Shown: positions 15,894-24,344 of the stretch, piece by piece
Numbering within the stretch: the first letter of the stretch is position 1
How the letters are laid out: each line of letters opens with the position of its first letter
Assembly: GCF_020422885.1 (NCBI RefSeq)
Contig: NZ_CP084622.1
Span: forward strand, 2,127,001-2,191,000
From: Mesobacillus sp. S13
GTDB taxonomy: Bacteria; Bacillota; Bacilli; Bacillales; Cytobacillaceae
Direction: 5' to 3'
Length of the DNA: 64,000 nt
Made by a program: the position numbers and the translations under genes
Notes under the pieces: generated by a model
The model's database searches: none
What the model was told of the DNA's origin: nothing
Seen by the model: the letters and a program-made list of their open reading frames with translations, nothing else

Positions 15894-16343
15894 TTGAAGA
15901 AGAAAATAGATGAGAATCAAATTCATGAAAAACACTACGAACAAATTTATCATTTAGTCAAAAATGACCCATATGCACAATCATTAGGGATTGAGCTAAC
16001 GAAATTTGAGGCTGGTTTAGCAGAAGCCCAGATCGAAGTCCAGGACCATATGTTGAACGCACATGGAACTGTTCATGGAGCAGTTTTGTACGCTTTGGCG
16101 GACCATGTATTTTCGGTAGCTTGTAATGCATATGGAAAAACCTCTGTCGGGCTATCGACAAACATCCAGTTTATTGAAGCAGCTAATTCAGGAGACAGAA
16201 TAGTCGCGCGTGCAATTGAAGTTAGACGGAACTTTCGTACGGGATTTTATCGAATTGAGATCTTTCATGAGCAAAGCCTGATCGCCACGATGGAGGCTGT
16301 TTCTTACCGCAAGGACCATTATTTTATCGAACTCAATGAATAA
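15894..16343 (+). CDS. PaaI-family hotdog thioesterase
   Basis: 149 residues, TTG start. NAHGTVHGAVLYALADHVFSVACN is the hotdog signature of PaaI-type acyl-CoA thioesterases, where the Gly-rich turn and the Asp/Ala helix form the active site. Phenylacetate pathway genes are not nearby, so the acyl-CoA substrate is unknown. It lies 48 bases after the lipoprotein gene and ends at a bidirectional terminator. Confidence 0.87.
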   Translation: MKKKIDENQIHEKHYEQIYHLVKNDPYAQSLGIELTKFEAGLAEAQIEVQDHMLNAHGTVHGAVLYALADHVFSVACNAYGKTSVGLSTNIQFIEAANSGDRIVARAIEVRRNFRTGFYRIEIFHEQSLIATMEAVSYRKDHYFIELNE

Positions 16344-16366
16344 GACACTTATACTGCTAAAAAGTA

Positions 16367-16389
16367 AAACCCTGCGAATCGCAGGGTTT
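16367..16389. terminator. bidirectional terminator
   Basis: Stem AAACCCTGCG / CGCAGGGTTT between convergent genes. Confidence 0.75.
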
Positions 16390-16583
16390 CATCTATGGTC
16401 CAGCCGCTTCGTCTGGATCCACCAATCAATATGCTCTGAGTTGAAGACATATAGATTTTGAGTAGGTCTTAGATGCGGGATGTCTTTCTCAGCAATGTAT
16501 TGCTGGATCTGTTCCTCGGTTAGCGGAAAGCCTGCCGAGGCCAGGTATACGACCAGATAGGGAATTCCATAGATTTTGCTCAC
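16389..16583 (-). CDS. small protein of unknown function
   Basis: 64 residues from GTG 16583, chosen because GGGAGGTGG lies just upstream. It reads MSKIYGIPYLVVYLASAGFP and ends with NSEHIDWWIQTKRLDHR. The order of a hydrophobic strand, a Glu/Gln-rich helix and a Trp-rich end looks like a compact globular domain. No membrane segment is certain and no family is recognised. It ends inside the shared terminator. Confidence 0.55.
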   Translation of the reverse strand: MSKIYGIPYLVVYLASAGFPLTEEQIQQYIAEKDIPHLRPTQNLYVFNSEHIDWWIQTKRLDHR

Positions 16584-16760
16584 ATAACCACCTCCCGCAA
16601 AACCCTCTTTTACCACCCGACAAAAGAAAGCTCAGCAGAAAGTACTTAGCAAGCAAGTTGGTTACTATACCAATTCTTTACCCATTTTTATCGTAAAATA
16701 ACCCTTTCAATAAGAATCCTCCTCCAATGCCAGGACACCCTATGTATAGGAGGGATGTTC

Positions 16761-17963
16761 ATGAGAATGAGGATCTTATTGTATGCAATGTTATTTTTTC
16801 TTTTACCAGTAGAGGCAGTTGCTGATGCACCGCTTACTGCTGCCTTTGTCCGTGATCACCAATTGTGGATCAAAACTGGCGATCAGGAGATACAGGTGAC
16901 CAAAGGCCGATTTGTGCAATCGCCGAAATGGTCGTATGATGGCCGGTTCATTGCCTATATTGACGGTGATGAACAGGGTGAAAAGTCGAATCTGTTCATT
17001 TATGATACCCATGAAAAAGAGAGCTTTCAGCCTTATCAAATTGAAACCTCTGATTATAAATGGTCACCGATTAAAAATCAATTAGCATATAATTCACATG
17101 GTGTGCTGAATGTGACGAAAATGAAGGATGGCAGGCCTAAGGGTTTCGAAAATGTGGCGCTGGGTGTCAGTGGATTTGAATGGTTCCCAAATGGAAGGGA
17201 ATTCATTGTCTCCTCTCAATCAAGTTTGCGGCCAACCGGATGGGGACCTGTTCCACTTTATAAAATACCTGTCACCGCGAATCTTGATAAAAATAAGATG
17301 GAATCCTTCTATACAATTAAAACACGTGAACCCGACTTGTTCGGGATCGATGCTGATTTTTTCAAATGGAGTCATGACGGCAAATGGGTTGCTTTCATCT
17401 TGATTCCAACGGCTTCCTGGTCTATGGATAGCAATACATTATGTGTTGTGAACAACGAGGGAAAACAATTTCAGGCGGTAGGGAATATGCTGGGCTTTAA
17501 AGACTGGATGAAGTGGGCGCCATCAGAAAATCAACTTGCCTATATTTCAGGGGAAGGAAGGTTTTTGGTGGAAAACAAGAAAACCACCATCGCAGATATG
17601 CCTGCAGCAATCCAGCAAAAGCAATACACACCTGAAGGGTATGTCGATCTTGATTTGGATTGGTATTCTCCTGATAAAGTGATTGTAGCTCGTTCGAAAG
17701 AAAACAAGGAGTGGGATGAGGGACCGGTTCCAACAATGTTCACTGCATTGTATGCCATCGATTTAAAAACAGATGAACAGACACAGATTTCCCATCCGAA
17801 AAAGAACGAATTCGATCGTGAGCCACAAGTTGTCGAAACGACTATTACATGGCTGCGTCAGATTGGCAATAAGACTGATGTATGGATGAAAAAGGGCTTG
17901 GATGGTCAGGAATATAGATGGATTAAGGGCATTGAGGAAGGTCCGGTCTTGCTTGATCCGTGA
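16761..17963 (+). CDS. secreted TolB-like beta-propeller protein
   Basis: 400 residues from ATG 16761 after AGGAGG. Signal peptide at 1-22 (cleavage after AVADA). Repeated WS-x-DGRFIAYI / WSPIKNQLAYNS / WFPNGREFIVSS / WSHDGKWVAFIL / WAPSENQLAYIS blocks mark five or six propeller blades of the TolB/PD40 type. Gram-positive versions are exported, not part of a Tol system, and their role is unknown. A clear terminator follows. Confidence 0.82.
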   Translation: MRMRILLYAMLFFLLPVEAVADAPLTAAFVRDHQLWIKTGDQEIQVTKGRFVQSPKWSYDGRFIAYIDGDEQGEKSNLFIYDTHEKESFQPYQIETSDYKWSPIKNQLAYNSHGVLNVTKMKDGRPKGFENVALGVSGFEWFPNGREFIVSSQSSLRPTGWGPVPLYKIPVTANLDKNKMESFYTIKTREPDLFGIDADFFKWSHDGKWVAFILIPTASWSMDSNTLCVVNNEGKQFQAVGNMLGFKDWMKWAPSENQLAYISGEGRFLVENKKTTIADMPAAIQQKQYTPEGYVDLDLDWYSPDKVIVARSKENKEWDEGPVPTMFTALYAIDLKTDEQTQISHPKKNEFDREPQVVETTITWLRQIGNKTDVWMKKGLDGQEYRWIKGIEEGPVLLDP

Positions 17964-17969
17964 AATAAG

Positions 17970-18004
17970 AGCGTTAATCTCTGGGGAGGATTAACGCTGT
18001 TTTT
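17970..18004 (+). terminator. terminator after the propeller gene
   Basis: Ten-bp stem AGCGTTAATC / GATTAACGCT followed by GTTTTT. Confidence 0.85.
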
Positions 18005-18091
18005 GTGGAATATAATCTTTAAACTTACTTTTTGTTTAAAAATTGGGGGATTAGTTCATTCGGGACTGTATTTGGGAATTGAAATAAATAG

Positions 18092-18122
18092 AAAAGGGCC
18101 TGCCGTCCCAGGCAAGCCCTTG
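18092..18122 (-). terminator. terminator of the MBL gene at 18130
   Basis: AAGGGC-TGCC / GGCA-GGCCCTT arms; read on the minus strand it runs into TTTTC. Confidence 0.65.
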
Positions 18123-18129
18123 TAACCAT

Positions 18130-18978
18130 TTATTTCTCTCCATCCACATATTTCCCGTAGTCAGGGATGGCGATGTCATCAAATTCATCAACGAGCGTTT
18201 TGAGGTTTTCTCTTAAAGTCCCAGCTGCCATCGGGATTCCGTGCCCGGTAATGGCATACGTAGGCTGCAGTGCCTCCAGCTTCTGGACGGAGGCGCGGGC
18301 TGCTTCCCAATCGGTCGTCAAATACCGTGGGGGACCGCTAATTTCTTGTTCCTGAGTCAGCACACTGTAGAGAGATTCTTGCTTGACCGTGACAAAGGCA
18401 TCGCCGGCAATCAGGACGCGGTCGGCTTCCCTGAATAGTGAGACATGGCCAGGTGTATGTCCCGGTGTATGAAGCCATGTCCATCCGTCCATATGCGGGA
18501 TGGTTCCATCTTCGGTGAGAGCTTGTACATGTGTTCCAAGATCAATTCCTTCATGCGGGAAAGTAGGAGATATTTTGGCTACGAGGCCACCCTCGACAGT
18601 GGCATCTGGTTTAGGATAGTCTTGTTGACCTGTTAAAAAAGGTAACTCTAGCTGATGGGCATAGACAGGAACCTGCCAGCGGTCGACTAAGTCGATGATG
18701 GCGCCGACATGATCAAAATGGCCATGTGTCAGTATGATAGCCTTTGGTCTTGCTCCTTCACCAAAAAGCTCCTCTGCTGCTTCAATGATTTTATCAGCAG
18801 ACTTTGGCATTCCTGCATCAATCAGCACCCAGTCACCTGGTTCTTCGGAAACACGAACAAAACAAACATTTACAATTTGGACAGTCAGGCTGTAGACACC
18901 ATTCTCCCCATTCTGAATCATCCCGCTCATTGTTGAAGTCATAGGCATATATCGTTCTGTTGAAGAGCTTTCTTTCAC
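18130..18978 (-). CDS. MBL-fold metallo-hydrolase (glyoxalase II-like)
   Basis: 282 residues from GTG 18978, which follows GGGAGG; the longer upstream reading lacks a ribosome site. The zinc motif THGHFDHVGA (HxHxDH) is followed by HTPGHTPGHVSLF, IAGDAFV and ITGHG, the full set of dinuclear zinc ligands. It resembles hydrolases acting on thioesters or lactones. No signal peptide. Substrate unknown. Confidence 0.88.
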   Translation of the reverse strand: MKESSSTERYMPMTSTMSGMIQNGENGVYSLTVQIVNVCFVRVSEEPGDWVLIDAGMPKSADKIIEAAEELFGEGARPKAIILTHGHFDHVGAIIDLVDRWQVPVYAHQLELPFLTGQQDYPKPDATVEGGLVAKISPTFPHEGIDLGTHVQALTEDGTIPHMDGWTWLHTPGHTPGHVSLFREADRVLIAGDAFVTVKQESLYSVLTQEQEISGPPRYLTTDWEAARASVQKLEALQPTYAITGHGIPMAAGTLRENLKTLVDEFDDIAIPDYGKYVDGEK

Positions 18979-19105
18979 TAGTAAAACCTCCCATATATGA
19001 GCATCTATTTGAGTATACCCTGTGAGAGACTTATGTATGCTGCTTGCTTGGGGATGGACAGGGACGCAGTAATATGGAAAATGAATCTGAAAGGAGAGCA
19101 AAGGC

Positions 19106-19492
19106 GTGAGAATAAAAAATGTCCTATTTATATTCCTAACTCTAGTATTCCTGTTGCTGGCTGGCTGCAGTGCAGATGGCGGGAAAGTGACTGCACGAGA
19201 CGTTCTAAAGCAGAACGAAGACGCGGATATCCTGAAATATGATGGATTGATCTATAGTAATGTTACGAAACTAGAATGGTTTCAAGAAAAAAAGAATCAA
19301 ATTCAAAAAGGGGAGGAAATCGGGAAGATCAAAAAAGTAACGACATCCAGCCTGTTTTTCACCAATTTTTCCGCAACAAAGTTACCGAAAGGAACTCTGT
19401 TGTATGAAACGAATGATGGGTATAAAGGGATGATTTATGTCGAAACGGAAGATGGTGATGCTCTGTATTATATGAGTTTACTTGAGGGGTAA
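19106..19492 (+). CDS. small lipoprotein, unknown
   Basis: 128 residues, GTG start. The signal peptide ends in the lipobox LLAGC, so the mature protein begins at the Cys and is anchored to the outer face of the membrane. The rest is Lys/Glu-rich with YKGMIYVETEDGDALYYMS at the end. No family recognised. It is divergent from the MBL gene. Confidence 0.65.
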   Translation: MRIKNVLFIFLTLVFLLLAGCSADGGKVTARDVLKQNEDADILKYDGLIYSNVTKLEWFQEKKNQIQKGEEIGKIKKVTTSSLFFTNFSATKLPKGTLLYETNDGYKGMIYVETEDGDALYYMSLLEG

Positions 19493-19658
19493 GGCGCAGA
19501 GTTGTAACTAAATAGTATTCTCTAATCCCTTTTTTGTGACAAAAGGTTGAAGAAGGATAGCTGAAGAGAAAAATACCATTTTATAAGCTGAAGAAGCCAA
19601 TTGAATGGACTTAATACTAAAGACAGTTCAATAATGTGAATGACAAGGGGAATGGCTA

Positions 19659-20114
19659 ATGTCGACTATAAGGATGTTTTTTCGAATAGCACTAAGTGAA
19701 TTGGTCTTTTTCGGAATTTGTATTTTACTATTTATTTTCCACCTAGCATTTTGGTTAGATGAAAAGGGGATAGCAGAGAATGTTTTCAATCTGTACCTTC
19801 CACCATCAAAAATACCAATATATATTCTTTTGATGCTATATTTTATCGTATTTATTTATTTTTCATTTCTACTTTCTAAACAAATAAAAAAATTACAAGA
19901 ATCCAATTTCCATAACTGTCGCAAAGCGTTCCACCTTACATTGGCAGGGCATTTACTTGCCTTTGTTACATCTGCATTTTTAGTGCTTGCTCGAGATCCT
20001 AATATTATGGCCACAGTAATTCCAGGCATATTTAGCCTTTACTTTGCCATTATGGTTCTAATTTTAGTGATTTTGTATTTCAACCTTTTTGTGAGAAGGA
20101 CTTCAAGTTCATAA
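19659..20114 (+). CDS. four-helix membrane protein, unknown
   Basis: 151 residues with four hydrophobic segments (about 10-32, 52-73, 92-112 and 120-145) and a short basic C-terminus. There is a weak AAGGGGAATGG ribosome site. No motif recognised. Terminator directly after. Confidence 0.6.
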   Translation: MSTIRMFFRIALSELVFFGICILLFIFHLAFWLDEKGIAENVFNLYLPPSKIPIYILLMLYFIVFIYFSFLLSKQIKKLQESNFHNCRKAFHLTLAGHLLAFVTSAFLVLARDPNIMATVIPGIFSLYFAIMVLILVILYFNLFVRRTSSS

Positions 20115-20119
20115 AAGTA

Positions 20120-20149
20120 AAAACAGGAACTATAAAGGTTCCTGTTTTT
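20120..20149. terminator. bidirectional terminator
   Basis: AAAACAGGAAC / GTTCCTGTTTT stem with A and T flanks between convergent genes. Confidence 0.8.
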
Positions 20150-20165
20150 AACATTTGTATATAGT

Positions 20166-20882
20166 TTACGGATTGGTTGACCATAATCCAGCTGATTTTA
20201 GAAGGACTCTTGGGTGCAGTTTCAACCCTGCGACAAGAAGGTCGGCTAAATCTTCTGGCTGCATGACATTTTCAGGGTTTCCACTGATGAGATTGCTTTC
20301 GACTGCCAGATCAGTTGCCACAGTACTTGGAGTCAAAGCCGTGACGCGGACATTATGCTTCCTGACTTCGAGCATCAGCGATTCTGTCAACCCGAGCACT
20401 GCGAATTTGGAAGCGGAGTATGCACTTGTGACTGGTGCACCTTTTTGTCCTGCAGTAGAGGAGATATTCACAATGTCACCCGATTTTCTTTCAACCATTT
20501 CTGGCAATACTGCTCTTGTCACGTTGTACACACCCATTAGGTTGACGCGGACAATCTTTTCCCATTCTTCAGGAGATAAATCCATAAAGCCGCCGAATTT
20601 TGCAATTCCGGCATTGTTGACTAGAATATCAATCGCACCAAGATCTGATTTGATATGCTCTACCGCATGCTCGACTGCTTCAAGATCAGAGACATCGGCT
20701 GATGCAGCTGAAATGTTCACGTCAAACTGCTCAAGTTCTTCTGTTAATTTTTCAAGGTTGGACATCGTCAAACCAATCAATCCAAGATGGACACCTTCCT
20801 TAGCAAGTGCAACCGCAACTGCTCGTCCAATTCCTCTGCCTGCTCCAGTAACAATAGCTGTTTTTCCTTTTATTGAGTTCAT
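20166..20882 (-). CDS. short-chain dehydrogenase/reductase (FabG-like 3-ketoacyl reductase)
   Basis: 238 residues from ATG 20882 after GAGGAGG. The NAD(P) motif is TGAGRGIG, followed by NNAG. The catalytic set is Ser in NISSTAG, Tyr in YSASK and Lys of the same motif. Classical SDR length. Relatives are annotated as 3-ketoacyl-ACP reductases, but it is not near fatty-acid genes, so the substrate is open. Confidence 0.9.
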   Translation of the reverse strand: MNSIKGKTAIVTGAGRGIGRAVAVALAKEGVHLGLIGLTMSNLEKLTEELEQFDVNISAASADVSDLEAVEHAVEHIKSDLGAIDILVNNAGIAKFGGFMDLSPEEWEKIVRVNLMGVYNVTRAVLPEMVERKSGDIVNISSTAGQKGAPVTSAYSASKFAVLGLTESLMLEVRKHNVRVTALTPSTVATDLAVESNLISGNPENVMQPEDLADLLVAGLKLHPRVLLKSAGLWSTNP

Positions 20883-21133
20883 GTATAATTCCTCCTCAAA
20901 ATTTCTCGGTATGCTGCTAACAAACACGGTGTCTTCATTATGATTCAAGATTAGATACATGCCAAACATTCTGTTTGGAACTAAGATATATTTCACTACT
21001 ATCATAAGGTCTGCTAAAACCTTAATTTCAATGTATAAGAGTAGAGAAATACTAAATAACAACTTGATCCTGAATCAAGCTTTTCGCAAGTGTAAACGTG
21101 GTTTATGAACCTACTCAATAAATAGTTGGAAAG

Positions 21134-21237
21134 GATGGCGGAACATATGCCCGTGAATGCTTGGATTCAGGAATCACGAGAACAAGATGGCGGAACATAT
21201 GCCCCTGAAAGCTCGGATTCAGGAATCACGGGAACAA
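21134..21237. repeat. two tandem 52-bp repeats
   Basis: Units at 21134-21185 and 21186-21237 start GATGGCGGAACATATGCCC and differ at five positions. Non-coding, between the SDR start and the endonuclease end. Confidence 0.8.
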
Positions 21238-21276
21238 GTTGAAATTAATGAAAGTTCAAAGATAACCAATTACATA

Positions 21277-21305
21277 TAAAAAAGCCGAACAAGAAGTTCA
21301 GCTTT
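21277..21305 (-). terminator. terminator of the endonuclease gene
   Basis: Stem AAAGC-GAAC / GTTC-GCTTT with a five-base loop; read on the minus strand it runs into T6. Confidence 0.65.
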
Positions 21306-22239
21306 ACCATGGGAAATCAATTTTCTTTGCGAGCTCTGGAAAATCAACAAATGGATTACGGTTTCCCTGGATATAGTAGATGGCCTGATTGCGATGCTTC
21401 TCATATAGCGTGGGCGGGAATTCTTCATTCCAACGGGTTAGCAGGGCGATGTCGACCTTCTTTTTGAATTCATTCTTCACTCTTTTGGGGTATCTAAGGA
21501 AAAAATAAAGCATAGCCCGTGCGGAGGCTCCTTTGCCGTGTTCGGGTTCGAACTGGAAGCCTGTGGTGACACCGCAGTTGTTCTGAATGGGCTCGTTTTC
21601 CGATTCTGGGTTATAAAAGTCAAAATCGGAAAATGGGTAGTTCGAACGTGAGATATTGCAATCCGGTTCGCAGACAAACAGGTGATGCAGGTCGCCCTTC
21701 ATCGGTTCAGCACCTTCGAACCAGGACTGAGGAACAATGTGCTCTGTATTCATCTTAAAATGGTCCTCAAAAACCTTCAGCTCTTTGATTGAGTCAAAGC
21801 CATTCACCTGGACCTTCCTGGAACGCCTTCTGAATTCATCGTACTTTTCCCGCAGTGTTTCATTATCCTCAATCAGCAAGGATTCAGGATTCTTCATTTG
21901 GCTGGAGTAAATGCTTTTCGCAGTTCCATCCGGATAAAGGTCGACCCATGTGTACAAATACAAATCCTTTGCGAGGAAGTAGGGAAGCTGATTCTTATGG
22001 GACTGGAATACGATGGTATGGAATTTATAAAACAGGGCCAGTCCGGACAAATCCAAATCCTGCGCACCGCGGTAATAATCCTTGATGTCCAGTTCATCCT
22101 GTTCAGGGTCATAGTATAACTGCTGGTTGTTCTGGATGTCGCGGCGGTTTTCCTTCAGTATCGTCAGCAGGTTTTTCAAATCGAGCGTATCATATTTATG
22201 TTCCCAGCTCTCCTGACGTTGTTTTTTATATTTTGCCAT
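21304..22239 (-). CDS. endonuclease I family nuclease, apparently intracellular
   Basis: 311 residues. The active-site block NTEHIVPQSWFEG, then GDLHHLFVCEPDCNISRSNYPF and GKGASARAMLYFFLRYP, is that of the endonuclease_1 family (E. coli EndA, Bacillus Bsn-type extracellular RNase). Unlike those it has no signal peptide: the N-terminus is MAKYKKQRQESWEHKYD. It may therefore act inside the cell, or leave by a non-Sec route. The catalytic His and metal-binding Asn/His are present. Preceded by its own promoter region and followed by a terminator. Confidence 0.85.
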   Translation of the reverse strand: MAKYKKQRQESWEHKYDTLDLKNLLTILKENRRDIQNNQQLYYDPEQDELDIKDYYRGAQDLDLSGLALFYKFHTIVFQSHKNQLPYFLAKDLYLYTWVDLYPDGTAKSIYSSQMKNPESLLIEDNETLREKYDEFRRRSRKVQVNGFDSIKELKVFEDHFKMNTEHIVPQSWFEGAEPMKGDLHHLFVCEPDCNISRSNYPFSDFDFYNPESENEPIQNNCGVTTGFQFEPEHGKGASARAMLYFFLRYPKRVKNEFKKKVDIALLTRWNEEFPPTLYEKHRNQAIYYIQGNRNPFVDFPELAKKIDFPW

Positions 22240-22342
22240 ACCAAACTCCTCATTCTTGTCATTGTATCCCTATTTTACCCTTTAACAGATTGTCCTTCAA
22301 AGACTAGAAGGATTAAAATGCTTGAACAAGGAGTTTTTATGA

Positions 22343-23107
22343 CTAGTGGAAGTAACCAGGTTTTTTATCGTCCCTCACTTCATTTTTAAAGTTACATTCG
22401 ACCTCGTATACACAATGGCTGCAATTCTGTGGTGAAACGATATGTGTATATTCTTCTGGCCTCCTTATATTTTCTTTGAGTTCGGTAAAGTAAGCTTTAG
22501 CTAGTTGGACATCTGTTTCTGCAGGGGAATATTGAAAATGATTTCCATCAAGAAGGGTGATTACTTCTACCTTCTCAGGAAGCATCCCGAAAGCTGTATG
22601 GGAAAACAAGATTGTTAAATATGTATACAGTTTTGCCATCGAATCATCTGCATCCACCAGAAACTTTGTAACAGTGAAACTGCGGTCACTCCAATTGCCA
22701 ACCTCAAACTTGAGAGAAACATTGATTTCCTCTATCGAAGTTTGGAATTGTTCATAAAGGAAAAGAGGGGAGTTGTCGATTTCCTTTTTAGTCAGAGCCT
22801 GCAGTAAATGGTCAGTCATTTTCGCTAGAATCGTATAATATTGAGCTTTGTCTTGGAACAGATGCAGAGGAATGTGGCTCCAGTATTGCTGAATCAACCT
22901 TAATACGGCAACCTTGCTCCTTGCGTTAGGAGGCAGGCTGTAGTATTGATGGACAATTAGATTAACCGAATTTTGAACCACTTGGCGCCAACTATACTCG
23001 TTAAGTTTCTTGCCTGCCACGAAGCGGTGATAAAACTTGTACGGACACTGCAGATAGGTTTCCAGATGGTAATCGGCCAGCAATTTTCCAGTTTGTTTTT
23101 CTCGCAA
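22343..23107 (-). CDS. RecB/Cas4-like (PD-(D/E)XK fold) Fe-S protein with degraded active site
   Basis: About 254 residues from TTG 23107, after AAGGAGGG; a TTG at 23131 would overlap the ycgT stop. YLQCPYKFYHRFVAG near the N-terminus and CSHCVYEVEC near the C-terminus give the four-Cys cluster pattern (Cys ... CX2CX5C) of AddB and Cas4 nucleases. The catalytic core, normally GxxDR ... DxK, reads GNWSDRSFTVTKFLVDADD and lacks a convincing Asp-Glu-Lys set. It is likely a non-nuclease 4Fe-4S protein. It is the second gene after ycgT, in a Fur-flanked locus. Confidence 0.65.
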   Translation of the reverse strand: MREKQTGKLLADYHLETYLQCPYKFYHRFVAGKKLNEYSWRQVVQNSVNLIVHQYYSLPPNARSKVAVLRLIQQYWSHIPLHLFQDKAQYYTILAKMTDHLLQALTKKEIDNSPLFLYEQFQTSIEEINVSLKFEVGNWSDRSFTVTKFLVDADDSMAKLYTYLTILFSHTAFGMLPEKVEVITLLDGNHFQYSPAETDVQLAKAYFTELKENIRRPEEYTHIVSPQNCSHCVYEVECNFKNEVRDDKKPGYFH

Positions 23108-23127
23108 GAGCCTTCCCTCCTTAAAAA

Positions 23128-24174
23128 TCAATTGATTAACTGAAGAATCATTTCCCTGTTTCTCTCTGAAAATACTTTATTGTGAGACGACACCATCGCT
23201 GAATGGGAGGCTTCGGGTTCGATAAACTGTTTAGCCTTATTGACAGCATTAGCTGCATCCTGGAAAGTCCCGGCAATCAAGTTAAGTTTTCCTTCATGCT
23301 TTAAAATATCTCCAGCAGCAAATAATCCAGGTACAGATGTTTCACTTGTTGCAGTGCCATCAATGTAAAAACCATCAATCATCTTCGGTTCCAAGTCGCT
23401 ATTCTGGAGCAGGGATGCATCTTGATCGAATCCATGATTAACAAGAACATCATCAACAGGCAGGAGATAGGTTTCATCTGTATTCTGATTCGTTATTTCG
23501 ACTTGAGCGATAGAATCGCGGCTTTGACCTGCTATTAAATTGGTGATGCATGAATGAAACAAGCACTCCACAGAGCTATTCATCAGCTGGGTGACCTGTG
23601 ATTCATGGCCGGAAAAGCAATCCCTTCTGTGTACTAGATAGATCTTTTTAGCAAGAGGTTCGAGGGCATTGGCCCAATCGATGGCAGAATTGCCTCCTCC
23701 AGAAATGACAACTGTCCGATCCTTGAAATACTTCAGGGAATTGACCATATAGTGCAGATTTGACACCTCGAATTTCTCAGCCCCTTCAAGCTTCAGCTTC
23801 TGCGGCTTCAAAATCCCGCTTCCTATAGACACAATGACCGATTTCGAATAATGGACTTTTCCAGAAGCGGCTTTTAGTAAAAATAAATCTTGATCTTTGC
23901 TGATGGATCCAATTTTTTCATTCAGCACAACCTCTGGGCTGAACGTCATCGCTTGTTCTTTTAACTGTTTAATCAAATTCGCGCCTGTAATAGGGCCCAT
24001 GCCGCCAACATCCCATATCACTTTTTCTGGATAGACATGGATTTTTCCGCCAAGATCGGACTGGGCTTCAATAATTTTGGTTTTCATTTCACGTAAGCCT
24101 GCATAAAAGGCAGAATATAGTCCGGCAGGGCCGCCGCCGATAATCGTAATGTCGTAGATTAATTTATTTTCCAT
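23128..24174 (-). CDS. ycgT: ferredoxin--NADP(+) reductase type 2, YcgT-like
   Basis: 348 residues from ATG 24174 after AGAGGAGTG. The FAD motif is IIGGGPAGLYSAFYAGLREMKTK, the NAD(P) motif VVISGGGNSAIDWANAL, and the C-terminal FAD-binding block LFAAGDI...IAGTFQDAANAVNKAKQFI. Wording is very close to B. subtilis YcgT as recalled, including GSGILKPQKL and AMVSSHNKVF. It moves electrons between NADPH and ferredoxin or flavodoxin. B. subtilis ycgT is in the Fur regulon, and here a Fur box lies in the divergent region. It probably supplies electrons for iron release from siderophores (inference). Confidence 0.9.
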   Translation of the reverse strand: MENKLIYDITIIGGGPAGLYSAFYAGLREMKTKIIEAQSDLGGKIHVYPEKVIWDVGGMGPITGANLIKQLKEQAMTFSPEVVLNEKIGSISKDQDLFLLKAASGKVHYSKSVIVSIGSGILKPQKLKLEGAEKFEVSNLHYMVNSLKYFKDRTVVISGGGNSAIDWANALEPLAKKIYLVHRRDCFSGHESQVTQLMNSSVECLFHSCITNLIAGQSRDSIAQVEITNQNTDETYLLPVDDVLVNHGFDQDASLLQNSDLEPKMIDGFYIDGTATSETSVPGLFAAGDILKHEGKLNLIAGTFQDAANAVNKAKQFIEPEASHSAMVSSHNKVFSERNREMILQLIN

Positions 24175-24250
24175 TGGAAACACTCCTCTGAATTATTGCA
24201 AATGTATACGGTAACAAAAATGAAAAAATGAATAATTCACAAATCTGTCA

Positions 24251-24279
24251 TTGACTGAATAAAATAATAGCTTTATAGT
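24251..24279 (+). promoter_or_regulatory. promoter of the iron transport operon
   Basis: TTGACT (24251-24256), 17 bases, TATAGT (24274-24279). The Fur box begins about 12 bases after the expected start point. Confidence 0.6.
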
Positions 24280-24296
24280 ATACATTGTAAACGACA

Positions 24297-24313
24297 TTGA
24301 TAATCATTATCAA
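24297..24313. promoter_or_regulatory. Fur box
   Basis: TGATAAT-C-ATTATCA at 24298-24312 matches the 7-1-7 Bacillus Fur consensus exactly; one further base on each side also pairs. It lies between ycgT and the divergent ABC transporter operon. Confidence 0.92.
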
Positions 24314-24344
24314 CGATAAAATGAAAAACTTTGGAGGAATGATG

